A stretch of DNA of 64,000 bases from CAZHDI01 sp964531285. Its GTDB lineage: Bacteria; Pseudomonadota; Alphaproteobacteria; JAJFIK01. Where the stretch lies: positions 1 through 64,000 of the forward strand of contig CAZHDI010000004.1 in the NCBI GenBank assembly GCA_964531285.1, given 5' to 3'. This document shows positions 49,888-57,670 of the stretch, piece after piece. Within the stretch, counting starts at the first letter, position 1, and every line of letters starts with the position of its first letter. Under the pieces are notes generated by a model that was not told where the DNA came from, searched no databases, and was given only the letters and a program-made list of their open reading frames with translations. The position numbers and the translations under genes were made by a program.

Positions 49888-50940
49888 ATGGCGGCGGGAT
49901 CATCAGGACTCCTGCGATGGTGGCCGTTGGCCATCGTGTTGGTGCTTGCGGGTCTGGCCGCCTGGATCGGCGTGATCCTCCTGAACAGCCGGCCGCTGGA
50001 TCCGGACGATCTGCGGCGTCAGTATGGGGCCGGCCATTACTGTCCGGACCAACAAGCCGCGAGCGCGGAAGATCTGAGCGACGGCTCGCGCTGGTGCCCG
50101 CCCTTGGTCGAAGGGGTGCCGCTGCATGTGCGGATCAGCGGGCCGGAGGACGGCCCTGCTCTGCTTTTGATCCACGGGTTCGGGGCGCATCTGCAAACCT
50201 GGGACGGCTGGCGCGACCGGCTCGACGATACCCACCGGGTCATTGCGCTCGATCTTCCCGGGCACGGACTGACCGGGCCGGACCCCAGCGGCGATTACAC
50301 CAACGACCGGACCCTGACAGTCATCAAGGCGCTCACCGACCGGCTTGGCCTGGAGCAGGTCATCGTGGCCGGCAACTCCCTTGGCGGCTTGATGGCATGG
50401 CGCTTCGCGGCGGCCTATCCGCAGCAAACGGCGGGGCTGATCCTGGTCGCGCCGGGCGGCGTGCTGTTCGAGGACATGACGCCGGACGAGCCCCAGGAGG
50501 TCCCCGCGGCGTTCCGGCTGATCGACCGGGTTCTGCCGCGCAGTCTCGTCGATGAAATGATCGGCGGGCTCTATGGCGACCGGGCCCGCGTGGACACCGC
50601 CACGATCGACCGGTATCACGATCTGTGGCGCTATCCGGGCAACCGAAAGGCTCTGATCGCCCGCATGGGTCAGTTCACCCTGTTCGAACCCGAACCCGTG
50701 TTGCGCACGATCCGTGCACCGACCTTGATCCTTTGGGGGGATCGGGACACGCTTTTGCTGCCCGAACAGGCCGCCGTCTTCGACACCGCGATCGAGGATT
50801 CGACCCTGGTGATGATGCCCGGTGCCGGGCATATGCCCATGGAGGAACTGCCCGAAGAGAGTGCCGCGCATGCCCGGGCCTTTCTGGACCGGATCACGGC
50901 CGAGGCCGCCCGGCGCCCGGCCCAAAGCGCAATGCCTTGA
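49888..50940 (+). CDS. Membrane-anchored alpha/beta hydrolase
   Basis: 350-residue hydrolase with an N-terminal transmembrane helix (about 10-33) and the catalytic domain outside. LLLIHGFGAHLQTWDGW is the oxyanion region, AGNSLGGLMAW the nucleophile elbow, GDRDTLLLP the acid and GAGHMPM the histidine. A CPDQ...WCPP cysteine pair lies just after the helix. It starts 18 bases after the RTX protease stop, so it is probably co-transcribed. Substrate is unknown; lipase or esterase is likely. Confidence 0.87.
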   Translation: MAAGSSGLLRWWPLAIVLVLAGLAAWIGVILLNSRPLDPDDLRRQYGAGHYCPDQQAASAEDLSDGSRWCPPLVEGVPLHVRISGPEDGPALLLIHGFGAHLQTWDGWRDRLDDTHRVIALDLPGHGLTGPDPSGDYTNDRTLTVIKALTDRLGLEQVIVAGNSLGGLMAWRFAAAYPQQTAGLILVAPGGVLFEDMTPDEPQEVPAAFRLIDRVLPRSLVDEMIGGLYGDRARVDTATIDRYHDLWRYPGNRKALIARMGQFTLFEPEPVLRTIRAPTLILWGDRDTLLLPEQAAVFDTAIEDSTLVMMPGAGHMPMEELPEESAAHARAFLDRITAEAARRPAQSAMP

Positions 50941-50964
50941 GCCGGGACCGGTCGCGGTCCGGGA

Positions 50965-52251
50965 TCAGACAGCCTTCAGCGCTTCGGCCAGATCGGCGAC
51001 CAGATCGGCCGGATCTTCGATCCCGACCGAGATCCGCACCATGGCCGGCGTGATGTTGATCTTCTCCAGAAGCTCCGGGCCCAGATCGGAATGGGTCGTG
51101 CTCCAGGGGTGTGAGATCAGGGTCTCGGTACCGCCCAGACTCACCGCAAGCTTGATGACCTGAAGCTGGTCCAGGAACCGGAAGGCCTCTTCCTCTCCGC
51201 CATCGACCTCAAAGGCGAAGGTCGAGCCGGGCGAGGAACACTGACGATTGAACAGCTCGTAATCCGGGTCCTTGCGGTCCAGGAACCCGAGATACTGCAC
51301 TTTGCGCACCTTCGGGTGATCGGCGAGATATTCGGCAACCTGCCGGGCGTTTTTCATCGCGGCGGTCATCCGGAGCTTCAAGGTCTCCAGACTGCGCATC
51401 AACAGCCACGCCGTGTGCGGATCGGACATGGTGCCGAGCCCGGTGCGCATGCGCCGGACCTGTTGGATCTTGTCCAGATCGCCCAGGCAGGCGCCCGCCA
51501 CCAGATCGCTGTGGCCGCCGACATATTTGGTGAGTGAATAAACCACCAGATCGCAGCCCAGCTTGAGCGGATGCTGCCACAAGGGACCCAGAAAGGTGTT
51601 ATCCACGATCACCGTCGGCCGGTGGCCCTGTTCCTCGCCGAGCGCGGCGGCAGCCTTGGCGCAATATTCCAGATCGATCAGCGCATTGTTCGGGTTGGCC
51701 GGCGTTTCCAGGAACACCGCACCGACGCGGCCCTTCTGCCGGGCCCGCGCGAACGCCTCATCGATCGCGCTGGTCGGCTCTCCGGCCAGAACCCCTTCGG
51801 CCTGAATACCGAATTGCGGCAGCATGTTTTGAATGAGGCCCTGGGTGCCGCCGTAAAGCGGCGCGCTGTGCACGACCACATCGCCCGGCCGCAGAAATGT
51901 CCAGAGCGCGGTCGAAATCGCCGCCATGCCGCTGGAAAACAGCAGGCCCGCCTCGCTGTTTTCCCACAGCGCAAGCCGGTCTTCGAGCACTTCGAAATTG
52001 GGATTGTTCATCCGCGAGTAGATCAGGCCCGGCTCGGCGTCGGCGCGGGCGGCACGGCCCGAATTCAGCGCGAAGAAATCCTTCCCGTCCTGGGCGTTCC
52101 GGAACACGAAGGTGGAGGTCTGGAACACCGGCGTTTTGAGCGAGCCTTCCGACAGGTGCGGATCGTAGCCATAACCCATCATCTGGGTCTCCGGCGACAG
52201 ATCGCGGCCGGCGACCGCGCGCTTGCGGTATAGCTTGTCCTTCTTGTCCAT
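50965..52251 (-). CDS. Cys/Met metabolism PLP enzyme (cystathionine gamma-synthase or methionine gamma-lyase type)
   Basis: 428-residue trans-sulfuration-family enzyme. YSRMNNPNFEVLEDRLA, SSGMAAISTALW and APLYGGTQGL are family blocks. The Schiff-base lysine is in VVYSLTKYVGGHSDLVAG, and VSLGGTETLISHPWSTTH is near the C-terminus. ATG 52251 with GAGG upstream decides the start; the open frame beyond it is noise. The long insert before YSRMNNP resembles the O-acetylhomoserine/methionine gamma-lyase subgroup, so synthase versus lyase is open. It may link to the methionine salvage operon only functionally. Confidence 0.88.
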   Translation of the reverse strand: MDKKDKLYRKRAVAGRDLSPETQMMGYGYDPHLSEGSLKTPVFQTSTFVFRNAQDGKDFFALNSGRAARADAEPGLIYSRMNNPNFEVLEDRLALWENSEAGLLFSSGMAAISTALWTFLRPGDVVVHSAPLYGGTQGLIQNMLPQFGIQAEGVLAGEPTSAIDEAFARARQKGRVGAVFLETPANPNNALIDLEYCAKAAAALGEEQGHRPTVIVDNTFLGPLWQHPLKLGCDLVVYSLTKYVGGHSDLVAGACLGDLDKIQQVRRMRTGLGTMSDPHTAWLLMRSLETLKLRMTAAMKNARQVAEYLADHPKVRKVQYLGFLDRKDPDYELFNRQCSSPGSTFAFEVDGGEEEAFRFLDQLQVIKLAVSLGGTETLISHPWSTTHSDLGPELLEKINITPAMVRISVGIEDPADLVADLAEALKAV

Positions 52252-52517
52252 AATACGCCTCTTTGGCTGGCGGGGTGTCTGGGTGCGGGCCGAACCGTTT
52301 GCGGGTCCGGCGAGGGCCGGCAGACGGCGGAAGCCTGCCGCCGAATCTTGTCTCTCTGATAGCACGAAACGCCGGGGTAAGCATCCGCGTCCGGACATCA
52401 CCGAAGCTGACATGCGGTCTGCGGGAAATTGCGTAAAGCGCGCAAAATGCGCAGCATAGAGCCGCAGGCGGCGCAATCCGCGCCATGACAAACCACGGCA
52501 CCGTACGGGAGGACGGC

Positions 52518-53330
52518 ATGGAGTATCAAACCCTTATCATCCGCAACGAAGGCGCCGCCGATTGGGTGACCCTGAACCGTCCCCACGCGCTCAACACCCT
52601 CAACCGCACCCTGGTCGAAGAACTGAGCGATTATTTTCTCCGTCTCTATACGGATCACAGCACGCGGGTGGTCGTCCTGCGCGGCGCCGGCACCGCCTTT
52701 TGTGCCGGGTTGGATCTGAAGGAACCGGCGGGCAACGATACGAGCGATGCCGGGGCGCGCGGCGGACCGGCGGCGGGCCTCGTGACGCAGCGGCGGATTT
52801 CCGAGATCGTCATGCGCATGCGCCGGTGCCCCCAGCCAATCATTTCGCTGGTGCATGGGCCGGCCTGCGGCGGCGGATTTGCCCTGGCGCTCGCCAGCGA
52901 CATCCGGATCGCCGGCGTCAGCGCACGGATGAACGCCGCCTTTATCCGGATCGGCCTGGGCGGCTGCGATATCGGGGCCAGCTATTTCCTGCCCCGGCTG
53001 GTCGGCCAGTCGCTCGCCGCCGAATTGATCCTTACGGGACGCTTTATCCATGCGGACCGGGCGCTGCAAACCGGGCTGGTCTCACAGGTCGTTGAGGACG
53101 AGGCCCTGGAAGACGCCGCCCGCCCGCTGGTGGACGAGATGCTGACCACCGCGCCGCTCGGCCTGCGCCTGAGCAAGGAATGCCTCAATATGAGCGTCGA
53201 TGCCCCGAGCCTGGAAGCGGCCATCGCCATGGAAGACCGCAACCAGATCCTGTGCGCGAATACCCGGGACTTCATTGAAGGCACGACGGCGTTCCTGGAG
53301 AAACGCCGCCCGGACTATCAGGACATGTGA
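52518..53330 (+). CDS. Crotonase-family protein with altered active site
   Basis: 270-residue enoyl-CoA hydratase/isomerase fold. The oxyanion loop FCAGLDLKEP and PACGGGFALALASDIR are clear. The first hydratase glutamate (GGGxE) is Ala here. The second region reads FIRIGLGGCDIGASYFLP, with Asp in place of the usual Glu. It is therefore probably an isomerase or another crotonase activity rather than a classical hydratase. GGGAGGA four bases before ATG 52518 decides the start. Confidence 0.85.
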   Translation: MEYQTLIIRNEGAADWVTLNRPHALNTLNRTLVEELSDYFLRLYTDHSTRVVVLRGAGTAFCAGLDLKEPAGNDTSDAGARGGPAAGLVTQRRISEIVMRMRRCPQPIISLVHGPACGGGFALALASDIRIAGVSARMNAAFIRIGLGGCDIGASYFLPRLVGQSLAAELILTGRFIHADRALQTGLVSQVVEDEALEDAARPLVDEMLTTAPLGLRLSKECLNMSVDAPSLEAAIAMEDRNQILCANTRDFIEGTTAFLEKRRPDYQDM

Positions 53331-53356
53331 GGGCGAGTGGCCGGGAGGCCGGACAC

Positions 53357-54256
53357 TCACAAACTGTTCTGCACCCGGTCGATAAAGCCGCCGATCTCCG
53401 CCAGGAACACCCGCTCCAGGGCGACGGTCATATCATGACCCATGCCATCAACTGCTTTGAAGGTGGCATTGGGGATCAGCGCGGCGGTGCGCTCGCCGCC
53501 GGCGATGGGAACAAGCCTGTCATCCGTACCGTGAAGCACGAAGGTCGGCACCCGGACGGTCTTGAGCATCTCCGCCCGGCTGCCGTGGGACAGGATCGCC
53601 GCCATCTGACGCGCCGTGCCCTGCGGGCAATGGCTGCGGTCGACCGCGGCCTCGGCCCGGGCGCGCAGCTCGGCATCGCCCGGCGGATAGGCGGGGCTCT
53701 GAATAATGCGCCAGAACGCCATATTGGCATTGACGCAGGCCTCGCGGTCATTGGGGTCCGGCGGCGGGCTGAGCATCGCTCCCATGACATCCGGGCCGGC
53801 CTGGGGCAGATCCGGATCGCCGCTGGTGGACATGACCGAGGTCAGGCTGAGCACCCGGTCACCATGCCGTCCGGCCATGGTCTGCGCGATCATGCCGCCC
53901 ATGGAGGCCCCGACCACATGGGCCTTGGCGATCCCCAGCGCGTCGAGCACGCCCACCGCATCGGCGGCCATGTCGTCGATCGTGTAAGGCGGAGCCATCG
54001 GCTTACCCTCGGCGGCGGCGCCGATCATGCCGATGATGTCGGGGACCCCCGCCTCATCCATCTTGGCCGAAAGCCCGGCATCCCGGTTGTCCAGGCGCAC
54101 CACGCGGTATCCGCGCCCGGCCAGACCATCGACGAAGCCGGGTTGCCAGTGCAGCAGCTGACAGCCCAGTCCCATCACCAGCATCACCGCCGGACCGTCC
54201 TTGGGCCCGTGTTCCACCACCTCGATATTGAGGCCGTTCGCCGTCACCTGCGCCAT
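53357..54256 (-). CDS. Alpha/beta hydrolase
   Basis: 299-residue soluble hydrolase. VMLVMGLGCQLLHWQPGFVD is the oxyanion region, VVGASMGGMIAQTMA the nucleophile elbow, HGTDDRLVPI the acid and DGMGHDMTV the histidine. The proximal RLDNRDAGLSAKM block marks the group of hydrolases similar to aclacinomycin methylesterase. It is convergent with the crotonase gene (26 bases) and divergent from the isomerase operon. Substrate is unknown. Confidence 0.87.
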   Translation of the reverse strand: MAQVTANGLNIEVVEHGPKDGPAVMLVMGLGCQLLHWQPGFVDGLAGRGYRVVRLDNRDAGLSAKMDEAGVPDIIGMIGAAAEGKPMAPPYTIDDMAADAVGVLDALGIAKAHVVGASMGGMIAQTMAGRHGDRVLSLTSVMSTSGDPDLPQAGPDVMGAMLSPPPDPNDREACVNANMAFWRIIQSPAYPPGDAELRARAEAAVDRSHCPQGTARQMAAILSHGSRAEMLKTVRVPTFVLHGTDDRLVPIAGGERTAALIPNATFKAVDGMGHDMTVALERVFLAEIGGFIDRVQNSL

Positions 54257-54399
54257 AATCGCTCCCTCATCCGATAATCATCGTCTGTGAGTCAGGCTAG
54301 CAAGTCCGGCCCCTCGCGCGAAGCCCGCACCGCCGCTAGAGTGTGTGCGCTGATCGACGCCGGGCGAGCCGCGCGATTAAGCCATAGAGGAGAGGCGCA

Positions 54400-55071
54400 A
54401 TGACATTGAGTGTGGACCTGTTTTGGTCGTTCCGGAGCCCCTATTCCTATCTGGCGACGGGGCGCCTTGTGGCCCTGGCACGGGATTACACCGTGGATAT
54501 CCAAGTGCGCCCGGTCTATCCCCTCGCGGTGCGGGTGAAGGACTATTTCAAAACCATCGACCGGGACTGGGTGCATTACCTGCGCCTCGATGTCGTGCGC
54601 ACGGCCGAGATGCGCGGCATTCCGTTCCGCTGGCCCAGACCCGATCCCATCGTGATGGACTTCTCGACCGGCGATGTGCCCGAGGACCAGCCCTATATTC
54701 ACCGGCTCATGCGTCTTGGGGTGCTCGCGGCGGAGCGCGGCCACGGCCTGCGCTTTATCGACGAGGTGAGCCGTCTGCTGTATTCGGGCGTCGTCGAGAA
54801 CTGGCATGAAGGCGATCATCTGGCGGGCGCCGCCGCCCGCGCCGGGCTCGATCTGGCCGAGATGGAGGCCACGGTCGCGGCCGATCCGGAGCGCCTCGAC
54901 GCTCTCATTGTCGCCAATGAAAAGGACCAACGCGCGGCCCATCACTGGGGCGTGCCGCTGATGGTGTTCCAGGGCGAAGCGTTTTTCGGCCAGGACCGGA
55001 TCGATCAACTCATCTGGCGCCTGACCCAGCACGGCCTTGCGCCTCGCCCCGGGGGATCATCGTCCGCATGA
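54400..55071 (+). CDS. DsbA-family, 2-hydroxychromene-2-carboxylate isomerase-like protein
   Basis: 223-residue kappa-class glutathione transferase fold. SFRSPYSYLA holds the catalytic serine position of the isomerases. The C-terminal WGVPLMVFQGEAFFGQDR is the family glutathione-site block. It lacks a CxxC, so it is not an oxidoreductase of the DsbA kind. It overlaps glpD by four bases as first gene of the glpD-lipid kinase-alkyl-DHAP synthase operon. Whether it acts on a lipid intermediate or supplies a glutathione-dependent step is unknown. Confidence 0.82.
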   Translation: MTLSVDLFWSFRSPYSYLATGRLVALARDYTVDIQVRPVYPLAVRVKDYFKTIDRDWVHYLRLDVVRTAEMRGIPFRWPRPDPIVMDFSTGDVPEDQPYIHRLMRLGVLAAERGHGLRFIDEVSRLLYSGVVENWHEGDHLAGAAARAGLDLAEMEATVAADPERLDALIVANEKDQRAAHHWGVPLMVFQGEAFFGQDRIDQLIWRLTQHGLAPRPGGSSSA

Positions 55072-56696
55072 AGCGCAATCTTCCCGCCATGGCCGGGACG
55101 GCCCATGACCTCCTGGTCATCGGCGGGGGCATCATGGGCGCGGCCATTGCCTGGGATGCGGCCCTGCGCGGCCTGTCGGTTGCCTTGGTGGAGCGCCGGG
55201 ACTTTTCCTCGGGCACCAGCGCCGGGTCCTCGCGCCTGGTTCACGGCGGATTGCGTTATCTGAAGAATTTCGAACTGGGTCTGGTGCGCGAGTCCTTACG
55301 GGAACGGCGCATCTGGGAGATCATCGCGCCCCATCAGGTCGGCCCGCTCGCCTTCATGGTACCGGCCGGTACCGCCAGTCAGCGCCTGACCCTCGAGGCC
55401 GGCCTGACCCTCTATGATCTTCTGTCCTATGACCGCAACCGGCTCGACGACCCCGACAAGCGCCTGCCGGGCTACAAATATGTTTCGTGCCGGGCGGCGG
55501 CCGATGAGGAACCCGTGGTCGACGGCATGGGCAGCGTGCTGCGCTATTACGACTGCCAGATGCTCTCGCCCGAGCGGATCGGGCTTGAGATGGTGCGCGG
55601 CGCCGCCGAACGCGGCGCCCATGTGGCCAATTATGCCAGCGCCGACGCCTTTCTTCAGGAGCATGGCCGCATCCTGGGCGCGTGCATCCGGGACGGCCTT
55701 GACGGATCAACCCACGAGGTGCGGGCCCGCGTGACGGTGAATGCCGCCGGTCCGTGGGCGGATTACCTTCTGGGTCTGGCCCAGGCCGAGCCGAGCCGGC
55801 ATCTGATCCGCTCCAAGGGCATTCATCTGGTCACCCGGCCCATCGTCCGGCGTCATGCGCTGACGCTCCCCGTGCCCAAACCCATGGGTGGCGGCCATTT
55901 GTTCATTCTGCCCTGGCGGGATGTGACGATTATCGGCACCACCGACACGGTGTTCGATAAGAACCCGGACGATCTGGATGTCACCGACGAGGACATTGCC
56001 AGCCTCCTTGGGCTGACCAATGCCTGCCTGCCCGAAGCGCATCTGTCGCGCGCCGATGTGCGCCATGCCTATGCGGGCCTGCGCCCGCTCATCGATGACG
56101 GCGGCGGCGGGGGCTCCTACAATGCGAGCCGCAAATCCGAAGTGGTCGATCATGGTGCGGAGGATGGCCTTCACGGCCTGCTATCGGCCATCGGCGGGAA
56201 ATGGACCACCGCGCGTCATGTCGCCGAAACTGTTGTGGACCGGGTGGCGAGGCTTCTGGAGACACCGGCGCGGGCCTGCGAGACCGCATCCACCCCGCTT
56301 CCGGCCGGAAACATCGGGCGCTTCACCGCGTTCCAGGCCAATGCCCGCGCGCGCTTTCCGGACATCGCGCCCGGACGCCTGCGCTGGCTCGCCGAGGATA
56401 TGGGGGCCCGCCTCGATGATCTGATGACCCTGGCCGATGGCGACGATACGCCGCTGGCCCCCGGACGTCCGGAACTGATGGCTCAGGCAGATTATGCCGT
56501 TGCTCATGAGATGGCGGTGAGTCTGGAAGATATTGTGTTCCGCCGCACGACCCTGGGACTTGCCGGTCATCCGGGCGCGGACGCGCTGACGGCCATCGCC
56601 CGGCGGATCGCGCCGGCGCTCGGCTGGGACGACACTGAAATCCACGCTCAGGTCAAAAAGAGCGAACGTCTGTTCCATGCGGGCCTCACACCATGA
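55068..56696 (+). CDS. glpD: FAD-dependent glycerol-3-phosphate dehydrogenase
   Basis: Oxidises sn-glycerol-3-phosphate to dihydroxyacetone phosphate, passing electrons to quinone. The FAD fold LLVIGGGIMGAAIAWDAALR and the substrate block GTSAGSSRLVHGGLRYL are diagnostic, as is VTIIGTTDTVFDKNPDD. 542 residues, with a C-terminal cap. It overlaps both neighbours by four bases. There is no glpK or glpF beside it, so its job may be to supply DHAP for the alkyl-DHAP synthase two genes on. A catabolic role is the alternative. Confidence 0.9.
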   Translation: MKRNLPAMAGTAHDLLVIGGGIMGAAIAWDAALRGLSVALVERRDFSSGTSAGSSRLVHGGLRYLKNFELGLVRESLRERRIWEIIAPHQVGPLAFMVPAGTASQRLTLEAGLTLYDLLSYDRNRLDDPDKRLPGYKYVSCRAAADEEPVVDGMGSVLRYYDCQMLSPERIGLEMVRGAAERGAHVANYASADAFLQEHGRILGACIRDGLDGSTHEVRARVTVNAAGPWADYLLGLAQAEPSRHLIRSKGIHLVTRPIVRRHALTLPVPKPMGGGHLFILPWRDVTIIGTTDTVFDKNPDDLDVTDEDIASLLGLTNACLPEAHLSRADVRHAYAGLRPLIDDGGGGGSYNASRKSEVVDHGAEDGLHGLLSAIGGKWTTARHVAETVVDRVARLLETPARACETASTPLPAGNIGRFTAFQANARARFPDIAPGRLRWLAEDMGARLDDLMTLADGDDTPLAPGRPELMAQADYAVAHEMAVSLEDIVFRRTTLGLAGHPGADALTAIARRIAPALGWDDTEIHAQVKKSERLFHAGLTP

Positions 56697-57652
56697 CCGG
56701 CCCAGCCCTCCCGGTGTGCGCCGTGATCAATCCGGCATCCTCGGGCGGGCGGACCGCGGCCCTCTGGCCGGATCTGAAAACCAAGCTTGAGGCGCGGATC
56801 GGTCCGGTGCAGCCGGTGTTCACCGCCGCCCGAGGGTCGGCGACGGATCTGACCCGCTCGGCGCTGCGGGCGGGGATGCAGACCATCATCGCGGTCGGCG
56901 GCGACGGCACGGTCAATGAATGCGTGAACGGGTTTTTCCAGGATGGCGAGCCGGTCGCGCCCGAGGCATCGCTTGCGATGATCATGAGCGGCACTGGCGG
57001 CGATCTACGCCGCACCCTGGGGTTCGACGGATCGCTCGACGCCTATGTCGATGCCATTGCCGCGGGCCCAGTCCAGAGTCTCGACTTGGGACGGCTCGAT
57101 TTCGCCCGCGCCGACGGCGCCCCGGCGACCCGGATGTTCATCAATATTGCCAGTTTCGGCATTTCCGGCGCGGTGGTCACCGCGGTGAACCGGGCACAGC
57201 TATCCAAATGGCTGGGCGGGCGCTTCGCCTTTTTCTGGGCCACCCTCACGACCGGTTTGACCTATGCCGCGCCGATGGTCAGTCTCACCCTCGATGGCGG
57301 CCCGGCGCAGACCCTGCCGCTCCATGTGGCGGCGGTTGCCAACGGGCGGTTCTTCGGCGGCGGCATGATGATCGCGCCGGATGCGGACCCGCAGGACGGG
57401 ATGTTCGATCTGGTGACCATTCGCCGCCTGTCGTTTCTGGAAAGCGCAGGCCGGTCCGGTGCGATTTATCGGGGCGCCCATGTGTCCGATCCGAAGGTGA
57501 GCGTCGCGCGGGTCCGGACCCTCGTTGCCGAACCGGCGGACGGAGTGGCAACGGTCTTGCTGGATGTCGATGGCGAGGCGCCCGGGCGCCTGCCGGCGCG
57601 CTTCGAGATTGTGCCGCGCGCCATAAAGATACACATGCCGGCAACGGCTTAG
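56693..57652 (+). CDS. Diacylglycerol kinase catalytic-domain protein (lipid kinase)
   Basis: 319-residue YegS/DagK-type lipid kinase. INPASSGG opens the nucleotide domain, VGGDGTVNECVNGF is the GGDGT catalytic loop, and MSGTGGDLRRTLGF is the conserved SGTxND-like block with Asp-Leu in place of Asn-Asp. The C-terminal DVDGEAPGRLPARFEIVPRA is the usual lid. It overlaps glpD by four bases and lies 18 bases before the alkyl-DHAP synthase gene. Diacylglycerol, sphingoid or ether-lipid substrates are possible. Confidence 0.88.
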   Translation: MTGPALPVCAVINPASSGGRTAALWPDLKTKLEARIGPVQPVFTAARGSATDLTRSALRAGMQTIIAVGGDGTVNECVNGFFQDGEPVAPEASLAMIMSGTGGDLRRTLGFDGSLDAYVDAIAAGPVQSLDLGRLDFARADGAPATRMFINIASFGISGAVVTAVNRAQLSKWLGGRFAFFWATLTTGLTYAAPMVSLTLDGGPAQTLPLHVAAVANGRFFGGGMMIAPDADPQDGMFDLVTIRRLSFLESAGRSGAIYRGAHVSDPKVSVARVRTLVAEPADGVATVLLDVDGEAPGRLPARFEIVPRAIKIHMPATA

Positions 57653-57670
57653 CCGGTTCAGGGGACACGC

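Noticed and set aside
52252..52484. Possible SAM-II riboswitch upstream of the Cys/Met PLP gene
   Set aside because: I could not match the conserved pseudoknot blocks. Only a generic 6-bp hairpin (52318-52340) is present.
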